Part shown: piece by piece, positions 1-5,745 of the stretch
Numbering within the stretch: position 1 is the stretch's first letter
How the letters are laid out: each line of letters opens with the position of its first letter
Source: Planctomycetota bacterium
Lineage (GTDB): Bacteria; Planctomycetota; UBA11346
Direction of reading: 5' to 3'
Length of the DNA stretch: 5,941 nucleotides
NCBI GenBank assembly: GCA_013816415.1
Contig: JACDEN010000191.1
Span: 1 to 5,941, forward strand
Program-made: the position numbers and the translations under genes
The notes under the pieces: model-generated
Databases searched by the model: none
Told to the model about the DNA's origin: nothing
Seen by the model: only the letters and a program-made list of their open reading frames with translations

Positions 1-2
1 AG

Positions 3-116
3 CGCAACCGTGAGGTGATGGAGGAGATCATGGGCAGCGGGACGTGGGCTCATGAGGCCCGACAAATTTTTTATAAGCGATTGTCAATAGGTAATTTAGA
101 TATGGGCCTAAAGTGA
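3..116 (+). CDS. possible C-terminal end of an unidentified gene (5' end outside window)
   Basis: Frame 3 is open from the window edge to a TGA at 114-116 and gives 37 residues, beginning RNREVMEEIMGSG and ending NLDMGLK. The other two forward frames close within the first 20 bases. I do not recognise the protein. The first 20 or so codons are GC-rich in the third position, like the other genes here. The last 15 codons are AT-rich (ATT TTT TAT AAG, then TCA ATA GGT AAT TTA), so the true gene end may have been altered, for example by a junction near 65. It could be a real gene tail, a tail extended into unrelated DNA, or chance. The evidence is only frame openness and codon use. Confidence 0.33.
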   Translation, partial: RNREVMEEIMGSGTWAHEARQIFYKRLSIGNLDMGLK

Positions 117-178
117 ACGGCATTGGGGGTCCAGGTGGCACCACCACGGTCCGTTCCGACAGTCGCGACACCGCTCGT

Positions 179-289
179 GGTCGTACCTCCGGTCGAACAC
201 TCACGCATCAGCGCGTGGTGAGTGAGTTCCGGAGCATTCCGATGACCGCGACCATTGCCCGGTGGCCCGAGTCCTCCACTTGACGAAAA
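179..289 (+). pseudogene. decayed fragment of a DUF1223 gene
   Basis: The + strand frame ending at the TGA at 287-289 contains GRTLTHQRVVSEFRSIPMTA. This closely matches residues 198-217 of the intact DUF1223 protein encoded on the opposite strand at 306-1100 (GRTLTHQRVVREFRSVPVTE). At the DNA level, 188-260 and the reverse complement of 440-512 agree at 61 of 73 positions by eye, and many differences are synonymous, so this is homology and not chance. Similarity fades upstream of about 179 and downstream of 262. The CxxC motif, the HVDYWD block and the YTPQ block of the family are all absent. This is therefore a remnant of a second gene copy in opposite orientation and not a functional gene. 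The frame is open back to about 95, but that extension shows no family similarity. Confidence 0.7.
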
Positions 290-512
290 GATTTTGGCAA
301 GGCGTTCATGGCGCAAGAGGAGCGGGCGCCCTCCACGCGGTTTCGGCGGCGCCGATGACGGTGTGCCTCGGATCTTGGACGTACGCCACCACGCGCGTAT
401 GCTCGGGTATGGAGCCTTCCTGAAGGGTGAACACCATCGGGGCAATGGTCTCGGTCACTGGAACGCTCCGAAATTCACGCACGACGCGCTGATGCGTGAG
501 AGTTCTGCCGGC
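188..512. repeat. imperfect inverted repeat: 188-260 against 440-512
   Basis: The two arms are 73 bases each, about 84% identical after reverse complementing, and separated by 179 bases. The left arm lies in the DUF1223 remnant and the right arm in the C-terminal part of the intact DUF1223 gene. The repeat follows from the inverted gene duplicate and has no terminal structure of a mobile element. Confidence 0.7.
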
Positions 513-1100
513 GTTTTCACCGCGCGTCACCACATCAGTGAGGGCATCCTCGACCAGTGCCACCGTCAGCGTCGCCGCCGACCGCGTCTGAGCAGGATTC
601 GTCGTGATCACGCAGGTCGCGGTACACATGCGTTTCGACCACGTCGCGCCCAGGGTGACCCGTGCTGGTGCCGGGCGGGCCAGTTCTCGCGTGATCGCGG
701 TCTGGATCTGCCCGGCCTCTGAGCCTACGATGTCGAGACGCCCATTCACCACTGCCTGCGGCGTGTACACGCGTCCGGTTCCGAACACCTTCCCGTAAAT
801 GGACTGCCGCTGCGAGGCCGACGCCGATGCGAATGGATCCTTCCATCCGAGCCGGTCCCAGTAGTCGACATGGTACGCGAGCACGAACACGCCAAGCCGA
901 CCCGTCGCTGCCTGGGCTGCGAGCACCGCATCAGCCGCCGGGCAACTCGAGCATCCCTCGCTGGTGAAGAGTTCGATGACAGCGATCCCAGGCGGCGCAG
1001 TGGCAGCATCCTCCACGGCTGCTATCGGTTGGGCCAAGTGTGAGAGGAAAACCACCAGCCCCATCGCGAATTGAAAACGAGGAGAAATGATTTTTGGCAT
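306..1100 (-). CDS. DUF1223 family exported thioredoxin-fold protein
   Basis: 264 residues from the ATG at 1098-1100. Residues 1-28 form a signal peptide (hydrophobic FAMGLVVFLS, likely cleavage after AQPIAA). The family block ELFTSEGCSSCPAAD spans residues 43-57 with a CxxC pair at C50 and C53. It is followed by HVDYWD (77-82), an RQ-x-x-Y segment (98-102) and YTPQAVVNG (112-120), all hallmarks of DUF1223 (PF06764). A second, closer Cys pair lies at C159 and C163. The C-terminal RVVAYVQDP segment (236-244) is also typical, and the length fits the family. DUF1223 proteins are exported proteins with a predicted thioredoxin-like fold. A thiol redox role is inferred and the substrate is unknown. 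An upstream in-frame ATG at 1169 is less likely: it would place 23 extra residues before the signal peptide, and the promoter at 1108-1136 would then lie inside the gene. The product stands alone here, divergent from the gene at 1393. Confidence 0.93.
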   Translation of the reverse strand: MPKIISPRFQFAMGLVVFLSHLAQPIAAVEDAATAPPGIAVIELFTSEGCSSCPAADAVLAAQAATGRLGVFVLAYHVDYWDRLGWKDPFASASASQRQSIYGKVFGTGRVYTPQAVVNGRLDIVGSEAGQIQTAITRELARPAPARVTLGATWSKRMCTATCVITTNPAQTRSAATLTVALVEDALTDVVTRGENAGRTLTHQRVVREFRSVPVTETIAPMVFTLQEGSIPEHTRVVAYVQDPRHTVIGAAETAWRAPAPLAP

Positions 1101-1107
1101 GTCTGGG

Positions 1108-1136
1108 ATAATACGGAGGGCGGGGGGACTGCCCAA
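1108..1136 (-). promoter_or_regulatory. sigma70-like promoter of the DUF1223 gene, probably leaderless
   Basis: On the - strand, TTGGGC (1136-1131) is followed by a 17-base spacer and TATTAT (1113-1108). Only seven bases (CCCAGAC) then separate the -10 box from the ATG at 1100. Transcription normally begins about seven bases after the -10, so the mRNA would start at or within a base or two of the start codon. No Shine-Dalgarno sequence is seen ahead of this ATG, which agrees with leaderless translation. The boxes are seen directly; the start point is inferred. Confidence 0.55.
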
Positions 1137-1242
1137 TTGAACGTTTCGCAGGGATGATACGGCGGACATCTCGCCGAATATGGTGGCGTGGTGGCTTAAT
1201 CCGTTGTCCTACTCGCCCAAGAGATCGGCGATACGAGCACCG

Positions 1243-1266
1243 ATCGTCATCGTCATCGTCATCGCG
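1243..1266. repeat. short ATCGTC tandem repeat
   Basis: Three exact copies of ATCGTC are followed by one partial copy (ATCGCG). The tract is in non-coding DNA between two divergent genes. Its length could vary by slippage, but it is too short to infer a function. Confidence 0.6.
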
Positions 1267-1318
1267 TACCGTGTACCAAGTCTCTGAAGGCGAGGTGTCA
1301 GGACAGCCGGACGTTCAG

Positions 1319-1329
1319 TAAAATAAAAT
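1319..1329 (+). promoter_or_regulatory. possible -10 region for the gene at 1393
   Basis: Two overlapping TAAAAT hexamers (1319-1324 and 1324-1329) lie in an AT-rich patch within GC-rich surroundings, 63-74 bases before the ATG at 1393. The sequence 17 bases upstream resembles TTGACA poorly, so this is only a candidate. Confidence 0.25.
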
Positions 1330-1392
1330 CTGGCCACGAGTCTGCCAATTCATGTCATGCCTAGTCGCCACTCTCACCTGCTGGATCATTCC

Positions 1393-2022
1393 ATGAAAAC
1401 CCCATATACCCTCTCGCTGCTGGTGGCCGCTTTTGCCGCCGTCATCCCATTGGCTTCTTCTCAGGATTATCCAACCCCGTCACCTGGTGCCGATCAGGAA
1501 CGCGATAGCCAGCCCATGCCGAGTTCGTCCGACCGCTCGGACACTGAACTCAACAGAGACTCGATGGACCACGCCTCGACTCTCGATGGTAGCAAAAACT
1601 ACCCGACGGGCACTACTGACGGCACAATCGATCCCAGGCGTACCGCATCGGGAAGCCAATCGGGATCAGCGGGAACCGCAAACGACGAGTCAAGGAGGGA
1701 CAATGTCATTGACTCCCCCGTCGACCGTGGCGATGGCGTCACACCGGACCAGAAGGTCCCACGCGCCGGCCGCGATGGTGTCCGTGATGGCAGTGCAATG
1801 GATCAGCGTCAGCTTCCCAGGTCAGACGGAACGTCTGGGAGTAATTGGGTGGACCCCTCCAATAGTGGCATGAACGCCGGCGGGTCGACAGATGGCCGTA
1901 CCCCTGACAACTCCGGCAACTCAAGCACCGATACGATCGGAGACGGCGTGGGCGGCGTCGTCGGTCCTAGCGGCACGAACAGCGGAACCACCAGCAATGG
2001 CATAGGCGCCGCGACAAAATAA
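1393..2022 (+). CDS. secreted, low-complexity, probably disordered protein
   Basis: 209 residues. A clear signal peptide opens the protein: MKTP, then hydrophobic SLLVAAFAAVIPL, with likely cleavage after ASS at residue 23. The mature part would begin QDYPTPSPG. The rest is rich in Ser, Gly, Asp, Thr, Asn and Pro, with short recurring motifs such as RDGVRDGS, GDGV and DGVGG, no cysteine and no further hydrophobic segment, so it is probably intrinsically disordered. The C-terminal 60 residues are almost only Gly, Ser, Thr and Asn. The frame is open from an ATG at 1357, but its 12 extra residues would come before the signal peptide, so 1393 is preferred. Neither start has a strong Shine-Dalgarno sequence. 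I recognise no domain. A cell-surface or matrix role is inference. The signal peptide argues against a chance ORF. Confidence 0.72.
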   Translation: MKTPYTLSLLVAAFAAVIPLASSQDYPTPSPGADQERDSQPMPSSSDRSDTELNRDSMDHASTLDGSKNYPTGTTDGTIDPRRTASGSQSGSAGTANDESRRDNVIDSPVDRGDGVTPDQKVPRAGRDGVRDGSAMDQRQLPRSDGTSGSNWVDPSNSGMNAGGSTDGRTPDNSGNSSTDTIGDGVGGVVGPSGTNSGTTSNGIGAATK

Positions 2023-2100
2023 GGTGATAAATCTTTATCCGGCGTTGGCATAATCGCCGGTGAAATCCCGGTATTCCATGAACTAGTTTATCATCTTTTT
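2021..2100. terminator. probable bidirectional terminator between convergent genes
   Basis: AAGGTGATAAAT (2021-2032) pairs over 12 bases with GTTTATCATCTT (2086-2097), with two G-U pairs. Inside lies a six-base GC hairpin, CCGGCG (2039-2044) with CGCCGG (2055-2060). On the + strand the structure ends in TTTTT (2096-2100). On the - strand it is followed by TTATTTTG (2022-2015). The element overlaps the stop codon of the 1393 gene and lies just past the stop of the convergent gene at 2114. The outer arms are far apart (53 bases), so this is not a classical short terminator stem. GATAAA (2026-2031) can alternatively pair with TTTATC (2034-2039), but the two-base loop makes that unlikely. Confidence 0.45.
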
Positions 2101-2113
2101 GCGTCGCCCCGCA

Positions 2114-2332
2114 TTACGCGAGCCGGCGATGACGCACGATGAGCGCGTTGTCGTCGGCCTTTTTTGGTCCGTATCCGAGAGCGCGCTGGACCTTTAAAAT
2201 TTCCACAGTCTGTAGGTGCAGGTCTTTGAGCGGTACCGCGACTACCGGAACAGTCAGTTCAGTGGTGGTGTCACCGGGACGCCCGCTCCGGATGGGGGGA
2301 TCTGGCGGAGGCGGCTGCGGCGTCGGGGGCAT
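2114..2332 (-). CDS. small proline-rich protein of unknown function
   Basis: 72 residues from the ATG at 2330-2332 to the TAA at 2114-2116. A strong Shine-Dalgarno sequence, GAGGAAGG, ends five bases before the ATG, which is the main support. The N-terminal part is proline-rich (MPPTPQPPPPDPP). The middle is hydrophobic (TELTVPVVAVPL, about residues 24-35), and the C-terminal part is charged and may be helical (KDLHLQTVEILKVQRALGYG, then KKADDNALIVRHRRLA). There is no signal peptide or cysteine. I recognise no family. The frame is open upstream to a stop at 2387-2389, so an earlier non-ATG start or a longer degraded ancestor is possible. It converges with the secreted-protein gene and shares the inverted-repeat element between them. 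Confidence 0.5.
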   Translation of the reverse strand: MPPTPQPPPPDPPIRSGRPGDTTTELTVPVVAVPLKDLHLQTVEILKVQRALGYGPKKADDNALIVRHRRLA

Positions 2333-2461
2333 TTCCGCCTTCCTCGTTCGGATCGCGTTGGCCTGAACTCGCGCCGGTCGGTATCACACAGCGTCGAATG
2401 TGGCTCGCGGGCGGCCGTTACGGGAGATCGCTCGGCACGAAGAGCTGGTGAGGAGAAGCTC

Positions 2462-2653
2462 ATGACCCACCACGACGTCGAGACGGCCGATCCTGTCGGA
2501 TCTTTGACGCGAATGATGCGAATGGACCAAGCCAGTCACGTATCGATCCATCCATCTGGAGCACGTTCCTCCTCCGACGGCGGTTTCTTCGGGAAAGTCG
2601 CTAAATCAGGTGAAAGCGCCGATTTTACCGTGTTTTCTGCGCCTTGGAGGTGA
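2462..2653 (+). CDS. possible small hypothetical protein
   Basis: 63 residues from the ATG at 2462 to the TGA at 2651-2653. AGGAG lies six bases before the ATG, which is an ideal ribosome binding site. The product starts MTHHDVETADPVGSLTRMMR and ends FTVFSAPWR. It has no signal peptide, cysteine or recognisable domain. The first 13 or so codons are rich in third-position G or C; later codons are less biased, as expected of a chance or decaying frame. It ends 136 bases before the large gene at 2790, so it could be a short upstream gene of the same transcript. The ribosome binding site is the only strong argument. Confidence 0.35.
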   Translation: MTHHDVETADPVGSLTRMMRMDQASHVSIHPSGARSSSDGGFFGKVAKSGESADFTVFSAPWR

Positions 2654-2739
2654 TACAGGCGCGAGGATGCCGGGGCGATTTTTCGGCCGGTCCTCTCCGC
2701 TCTCCCTAGCCTCACCAGATGTCTCCCGGGGCATCGCGC

Positions 2740-2748
2740 TGGTAGAAT
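2740..2748 (+). promoter_or_regulatory. extended -10 promoter element before the large gene
   Basis: TGGTAGAAT is an extended -10 (TG, one base, then TAGAAT, five of six matches to TATAAT). It lies 41 bases before the ATG at 2790, so the leader would be about 35 bases and include the ribosome binding site AAGGA at 2777-2781. No clear -35 lies 16-18 bases upstream, which is tolerable for extended -10 promoters. Confidence 0.35.
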
Positions 2749-2789
2749 CCCTGGTCCGCAATCGCAATCCGCACGCAAGGACATCACCC

Positions 2790-5633
2790 ATGACTTTCGC
2801 ATCGATCCGCCGATTCGCACTCGCGCTCGTCCTTGCATGCACTGCGGCAGCGCCGTTAGCGGCGTTGGACGCGACGCGCATCCTCGTGGTCTACCGCACG
2901 GATCTCACCTGGGACGGTGACAGCGACGGCGTGCAGGATTCGCTCGAGGTCGCGCAGTACTACATGGCGAAACGCGGCGTGCCGGCGGCGAACCTGCTCG
3001 GCATCTCGTGCGCCAATTCCAACAACGACGTCTATTACCCGACCGCGGCCTACCCCAGCTATGTCAGCGAGGTGGTCCAGCCGATCAAAGCCAAGCTCGC
3101 CGCCCTGGGCGCGCGCAACATCGACGTGCTGCTGATGAGCTACGGCCTGCCGTTCGCGGTCACCGACAACAGCTACAGTCTCGACAACGCGCTCATGGGG
3201 CTGAACTACTTCAGCGAGACCTCGAACAACATCTCATGGATGACCAATCCCTACCTTGAGCCCAACCCGACCTTCGGATCCGACCTCGGTAATTTTTCCC
3301 ACACCCAGTACAAGTTCATGAACACGGACATGTACCTGGTGAGCCGCCTCGATGGTCCGCGCGGAGTGCGCGGCGTCCTCGACATGATCGATCAGGCATT
3401 GTACGCCGACCGCTTCGTCGGTGGCGCGGCCGGCATGGTCAAAGGGCCGGTGTACGTCGACTCGCGCGGCGACAAGGGCGCCTATACCGATGCCTCGCTC
3501 ACGGCGGATGCCGACGTGCAGAGCGGCGCATATTACTCCTACGCCGCCACCGATGTGAACATCGCCTATGGCGAGCACTACGTCCCCGGGACCGGACTGG
3601 TGCTCAAGTGGGAGCAATCAGGCGGGACCATCGGCGACGCCGGCCTGACCTACGCCGACGGCAGCAGCGCCGTGTCGGCTCCGCGCGCGCTGATGTACGG
3701 TGGCTGGTACAATTACGGCAACTACAAGAACGTCTTCGACTGGCTGCCGGGCTCGGTTGCCTGCGACCTCAACAGCAGCTCGCTCTATTATTGGCAGGTG
3801 CGCGACCCGGTGGGCGGAGCGTGGGCGGCGCGAGCCATCGGCGCTGGCGCGACCATGTCGTGCGGTGTCTCGGGGGAACCCTACACCACCGGTCATACCC
3901 GGCCGAACATCCTCCTCTATTACATGCTCAAGGGCTACTGTTTCGCCGAGGCCTCGACGCTCTCCAATCCGGCGATCGGCTGGATGTCGTATGCGCTCGG
4001 CGATCCGCTGTGCGCGCCGATGGCCGCGAAGGCATCGGTGTTCGATACGCGCGCGCCGCAGCCGGCAGCGCCGCCGCGCTCAGGCAGCAATGCCCAGGGC
4101 ACCTACATCGACGTGGTGGTCGACAACACCATCGAACCGGAGGCTGCCAAGGTCCAGGTCGATTACGGCCAGACCAACTCCTACGGGTCGACCTTCACCT
4201 CGGGGTTCGGCTACTTCCGTCGGCATCACCTGATCTTCCCGACCCTGCCGGCGTCCTCGCCGATGCACTACCGTCTGACCCTGACCGATCCCGCCGGCAA
4301 TGTCTTCGTCACCGGCGACTACGCCTGCAACACCGACGGCTCACCCGCGGGCGGCGACACCACGGCGCCGGTGATCTCGGGCATCTCCGCCAACTCGATC
4401 ACCACCAGCAGCGCGACCATCTCGTGGACCACCGACGAAGTGTCGGACAGCCTGGTGCAATACGGCACCACGACGTCCTACGGCAGTTCCTCAGCGCTCG
4501 ACGCCACGCTCGTCACCGCGCACAGCGTCGGACTCAGCGGCCTGACCGCGAGCACCCTCTATCATTATCGCGTGCTCAGCCGCGACGCCGCCGGCAACCT
4601 CGCGACCAGCGGTGATAACACCTTCACCACCACCACCGCGGCGGACACCACGCCGCCGGTGATCTCGGGGATCGCTGCCGGCTCGATCACCACAAGTGGT
4701 GCGACCATCACCTGGACCACCAACGAGGCGAGCGACAGCCAGGTCCAGTACGGCACCACCACCGGCTATGGCAGCTCGTCGACGCTGAACGCCTCGCTGG
4801 TCACCGCTCACAGCGTCGCGCTCAGCGGCCTCGCCGCGAATACGCTCTACCATTACCGCGTGCTCAGCCGCGACGCGGCGGGCAACCTCGCAACCAGCGG
4901 TGACAACACCTTCACCACCTTGGCGCCGCCCGACACCACGCCGCCGGTGATCTCGGCGGTGTCCGCGGGAAGCATCACCGCCAATGCTGCGGTTATCAGC
5001 TGGACCACCAACGAGGCAGCTGACAGCCAGGTGCAGTACGGAACCACCACGGCCTATGGCAGCCAGACCACGCTGAACGCCACCAAGGTCACGGCGCACA
5101 GCGTCGCGCTGAGCGGATTGACCGCGAGCACGCTCTATCATGTCCGGGTCCTGAGCAGAGACGCCGCAGGAAATCTCGCGACCAGCGGCGACGTCACGTT
5201 CACCACCACCGCCACGCCTGATACCACGCCGCCGGTGATTTCGGGCGTCACCGCGGGAAGCATCACCGCGACCAGCGTGGTCATCATCTGGACCACCAAC
5301 GAGGCGAGCTCGAGCCAGGTGCAGTTCGGTCCGACCACGTCGTACGGATCGACCACGGTGCTCGACGCGAGCATGGTGACCGGCCACTCGGTCGCGCTCA
5401 CCGGGCTCGCTCCGAGCACGGTCTATCACATCCGCGTCCTCAGCCGCGACGCCGCGGGAAATCTCACCACCAGCGGGGATGTGATCGTCACTACCGCCGC
5501 GCCCGCGACCTCGTCGATCAGCGCTGGCGACGAGGACGGGCGCCATCAGGGGAACCAGTCCTGCGGTATCGGCACCGGGGGTCTCGCGCTGCTGGGAATC
5601 GGCCTGCTCTGCGTCCGCCGGCGGCGCGACTGA
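2790..5633 (+). CDS. TIGR03790 family exported protein with four FN3-like repeats and a C-terminal anchor
   Basis: 947 residues from the ATG at 2790, chosen because AAGGA lies eight bases upstream and a signal peptide follows directly (RR, then FALALVLACTAAAPLAA, cleavage near residue 24-25). An in-frame GTG at 2610 would put 60 unrelated residues first. A lipoprotein signal at VLAC (C17) is possible. Residues about 30-410 match the TIGR03790 family: ILVVYRTD, YYMAKRGVP (57-65), MYLVSRLDG (R186-G189), YGGWYNYGNY (about 303-310), GEPY (E363) and the closing ALGDPL (about 402-407). That family is uncharacterised and exported. A divergent beta-sandwich-like segment (about 430-515) follows, then four FN3-like repeats from residue 523 in exact 96-residue steps. 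The C-terminus has SCGIGTGG (C925), a hydrophobic stretch and RRRRD, an anchor resembling MYXO-CTERM-type signals. The protein is probably held on the cell surface with the repeats as a stalk or ligand-binding arm, which is inference. Confidence 0.9.
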   Translation: MTFASIRRFALALVLACTAAAPLAALDATRILVVYRTDLTWDGDSDGVQDSLEVAQYYMAKRGVPAANLLGISCANSNNDVYYPTAAYPSYVSEVVQPIKAKLAALGARNIDVLLMSYGLPFAVTDNSYSLDNALMGLNYFSETSNNISWMTNPYLEPNPTFGSDLGNFSHTQYKFMNTDMYLVSRLDGPRGVRGVLDMIDQALYADRFVGGAAGMVKGPVYVDSRGDKGAYTDASLTADADVQSGAYYSYAATDVNIAYGEHYVPGTGLVLKWEQSGGTIGDAGLTYADGSSAVSAPRALMYGGWYNYGNYKNVFDWLPGSVACDLNSSSLYYWQVRDPVGGAWAARAIGAGATMSCGVSGEPYTTGHTRPNILLYYMLKGYCFAEASTLSNPAIGWMSYALGDPLCAPMAAKASVFDTRAPQPAAPPRSGSNAQGTYIDVVVDNTIEPEAAKVQVDYGQTNSYGSTFTSGFGYFRRHHLIFPTLPASSPMHYRLTLTDPAGNVFVTGDYACNTDGSPAGGDTTAPVISGISANSITTSSATISWTTDEVSDSLVQYGTTTSYGSSSALDATLVTAHSVGLSGLTASTLYHYRVLSRDAAGNLATSGDNTFTTTTAADTTPPVISGIAAGSITTSGATITWTTNEASDSQVQYGTTTGYGSSSTLNASLVTAHSVALSGLAANTLYHYRVLSRDAAGNLATSGDNTFTTLAPPDTTPPVISAVSAGSITANAAVISWTTNEAADSQVQYGTTTAYGSQTTLNATKVTAHSVALSGLTASTLYHVRVLSRDAAGNLATSGDVTFTTTATPDTTPPVISGVTAGSITATSVVIIWTTNEASSSQVQFGPTTSYGSTTVLDASMVTGHSVALTGLAPSTVYHIRVLSRDAAGNLTTSGDVIVTTAAPATSSISAGDEDGRHQGNQSCGIGTGGLALLGIGLLCVRRRRD
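4356..5507 (+). repeat. four tandem 288-base repeats encoding FN3-like domains
   Basis: Repeats begin at 4356, 4644, 4932 and 5220, each marked by GACACCACG or GATACCACG (DTTxPVIS), with no indel between copies. Each encodes the order DTTPPVIS, then WTTxE, YGTTTxYGS or a variant, HSVxLxGL, YHxRVLSRDAAGN and SGD. Copies 1 and 2 agree at about 77 of 96 residues by eye. The conserved Trp, the paired Tyr and the final beta-strand pattern fit fibronectin type III or purple-acid-phosphatase N-terminal-like sandwiches, which commonly act as spacers or in adhesion and carbohydrate binding. The fourth copy is the most diverged: it has YHIRV, and VIVTT where copies 1-3 have TFTT. Copies probably arose by tandem duplication. 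Confidence 0.9.
5562..5630 (+). other. C-terminal membrane anchor and sorting segment of the large protein
   Basis: The last 23 residues start at C925 and read CGIGTGGLALLGIGLLCVRRRRD: a Cys-Gly motif, a Gly-rich and then Leu-rich transmembrane stretch, and a terminal Arg cluster. This three-part plan is that of MYXO-CTERM, Synerg-CTERM and related signals handled by rhombosortase- or myxosortase-type proteases. The upstream linker (SSISAGDEDGRHQGNQS) is hydrophilic, as expected. Assignment to a specific class is uncertain. Confidence 0.6.
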
Positions 5634-5745
5634 GGCCCCACGATCAGCGCAACCCGATCTCCCCCAGCCAGGTGGGTTCATGGAGGCCGAGGTGACCCCG
5701 GTGTGCTCGGCCATACCGACGGCGCCTGGGTCCCCCCGGCAGATC

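Larger units (their letters stand above)
1101..1392. other. divergent intergenic region
   Basis: This is the gap between the divergent starts at 1100 (-) and 1393 (+). It holds the DUF1223 promoter, a short hexanucleotide repeat at 1243-1266, and an AT-rich patch (AGTAAAATAAAATC, 1317-1330) with two overlapping TAAAAT sequences that could serve as the -10 of the rightward gene. No good -35 partner was found for that -10. No RNA gene was recognised. Confidence 0.5.

Noticed and set aside
255..722. 155-codon + strand frame
   Set aside because: It is antisense to the DUF1223 gene, its product is an Arg-rich shadow with no motif, and the ATG lacks a ribosome binding site.
2021..2100. Integron attC recombination site
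   Set aside because: The inverted repeat lacks the RYYYAAC and GTTRRRY core boxes expected of attC; GTTTATC at 2086 does not fit.
2139..2366. 75-codon + strand frame with a Gly-rich run
   Set aside because: It is the antisense of the proline-rich gene at 2114-2332, which has the better ribosome binding site; Gly runs are the expected shadow of Pro codons.
2610..2789. Extension of the large gene to the GTG at 2610
   Set aside because: The added 60 residues have no domain and would bury the signal peptide, whereas the ATG at 2790 has a good ribosome binding site and an upstream extended -10.
3608..4615. 335-codon + strand open frame inside the large gene
   Set aside because: It is an out-of-frame shadow rich in Arg and His, while the 2790 frame through the same bases shows family motifs and the FN3 repeats.
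5651..5678. Rho-independent terminator after the large gene (AACCC with GGGTT)
   Set aside because: Only five base pairs, a long loop and no following T-run.
4491..5714. 407-codon open frame on the - strand across the FN3 repeats
   Set aside because: It mirrors the repeat array of the + strand gene, is made of Arg, Gly, Ala and Val, overlaps the gene end and has no matching domain. It is a shadow frame of GC-rich repeated codons.
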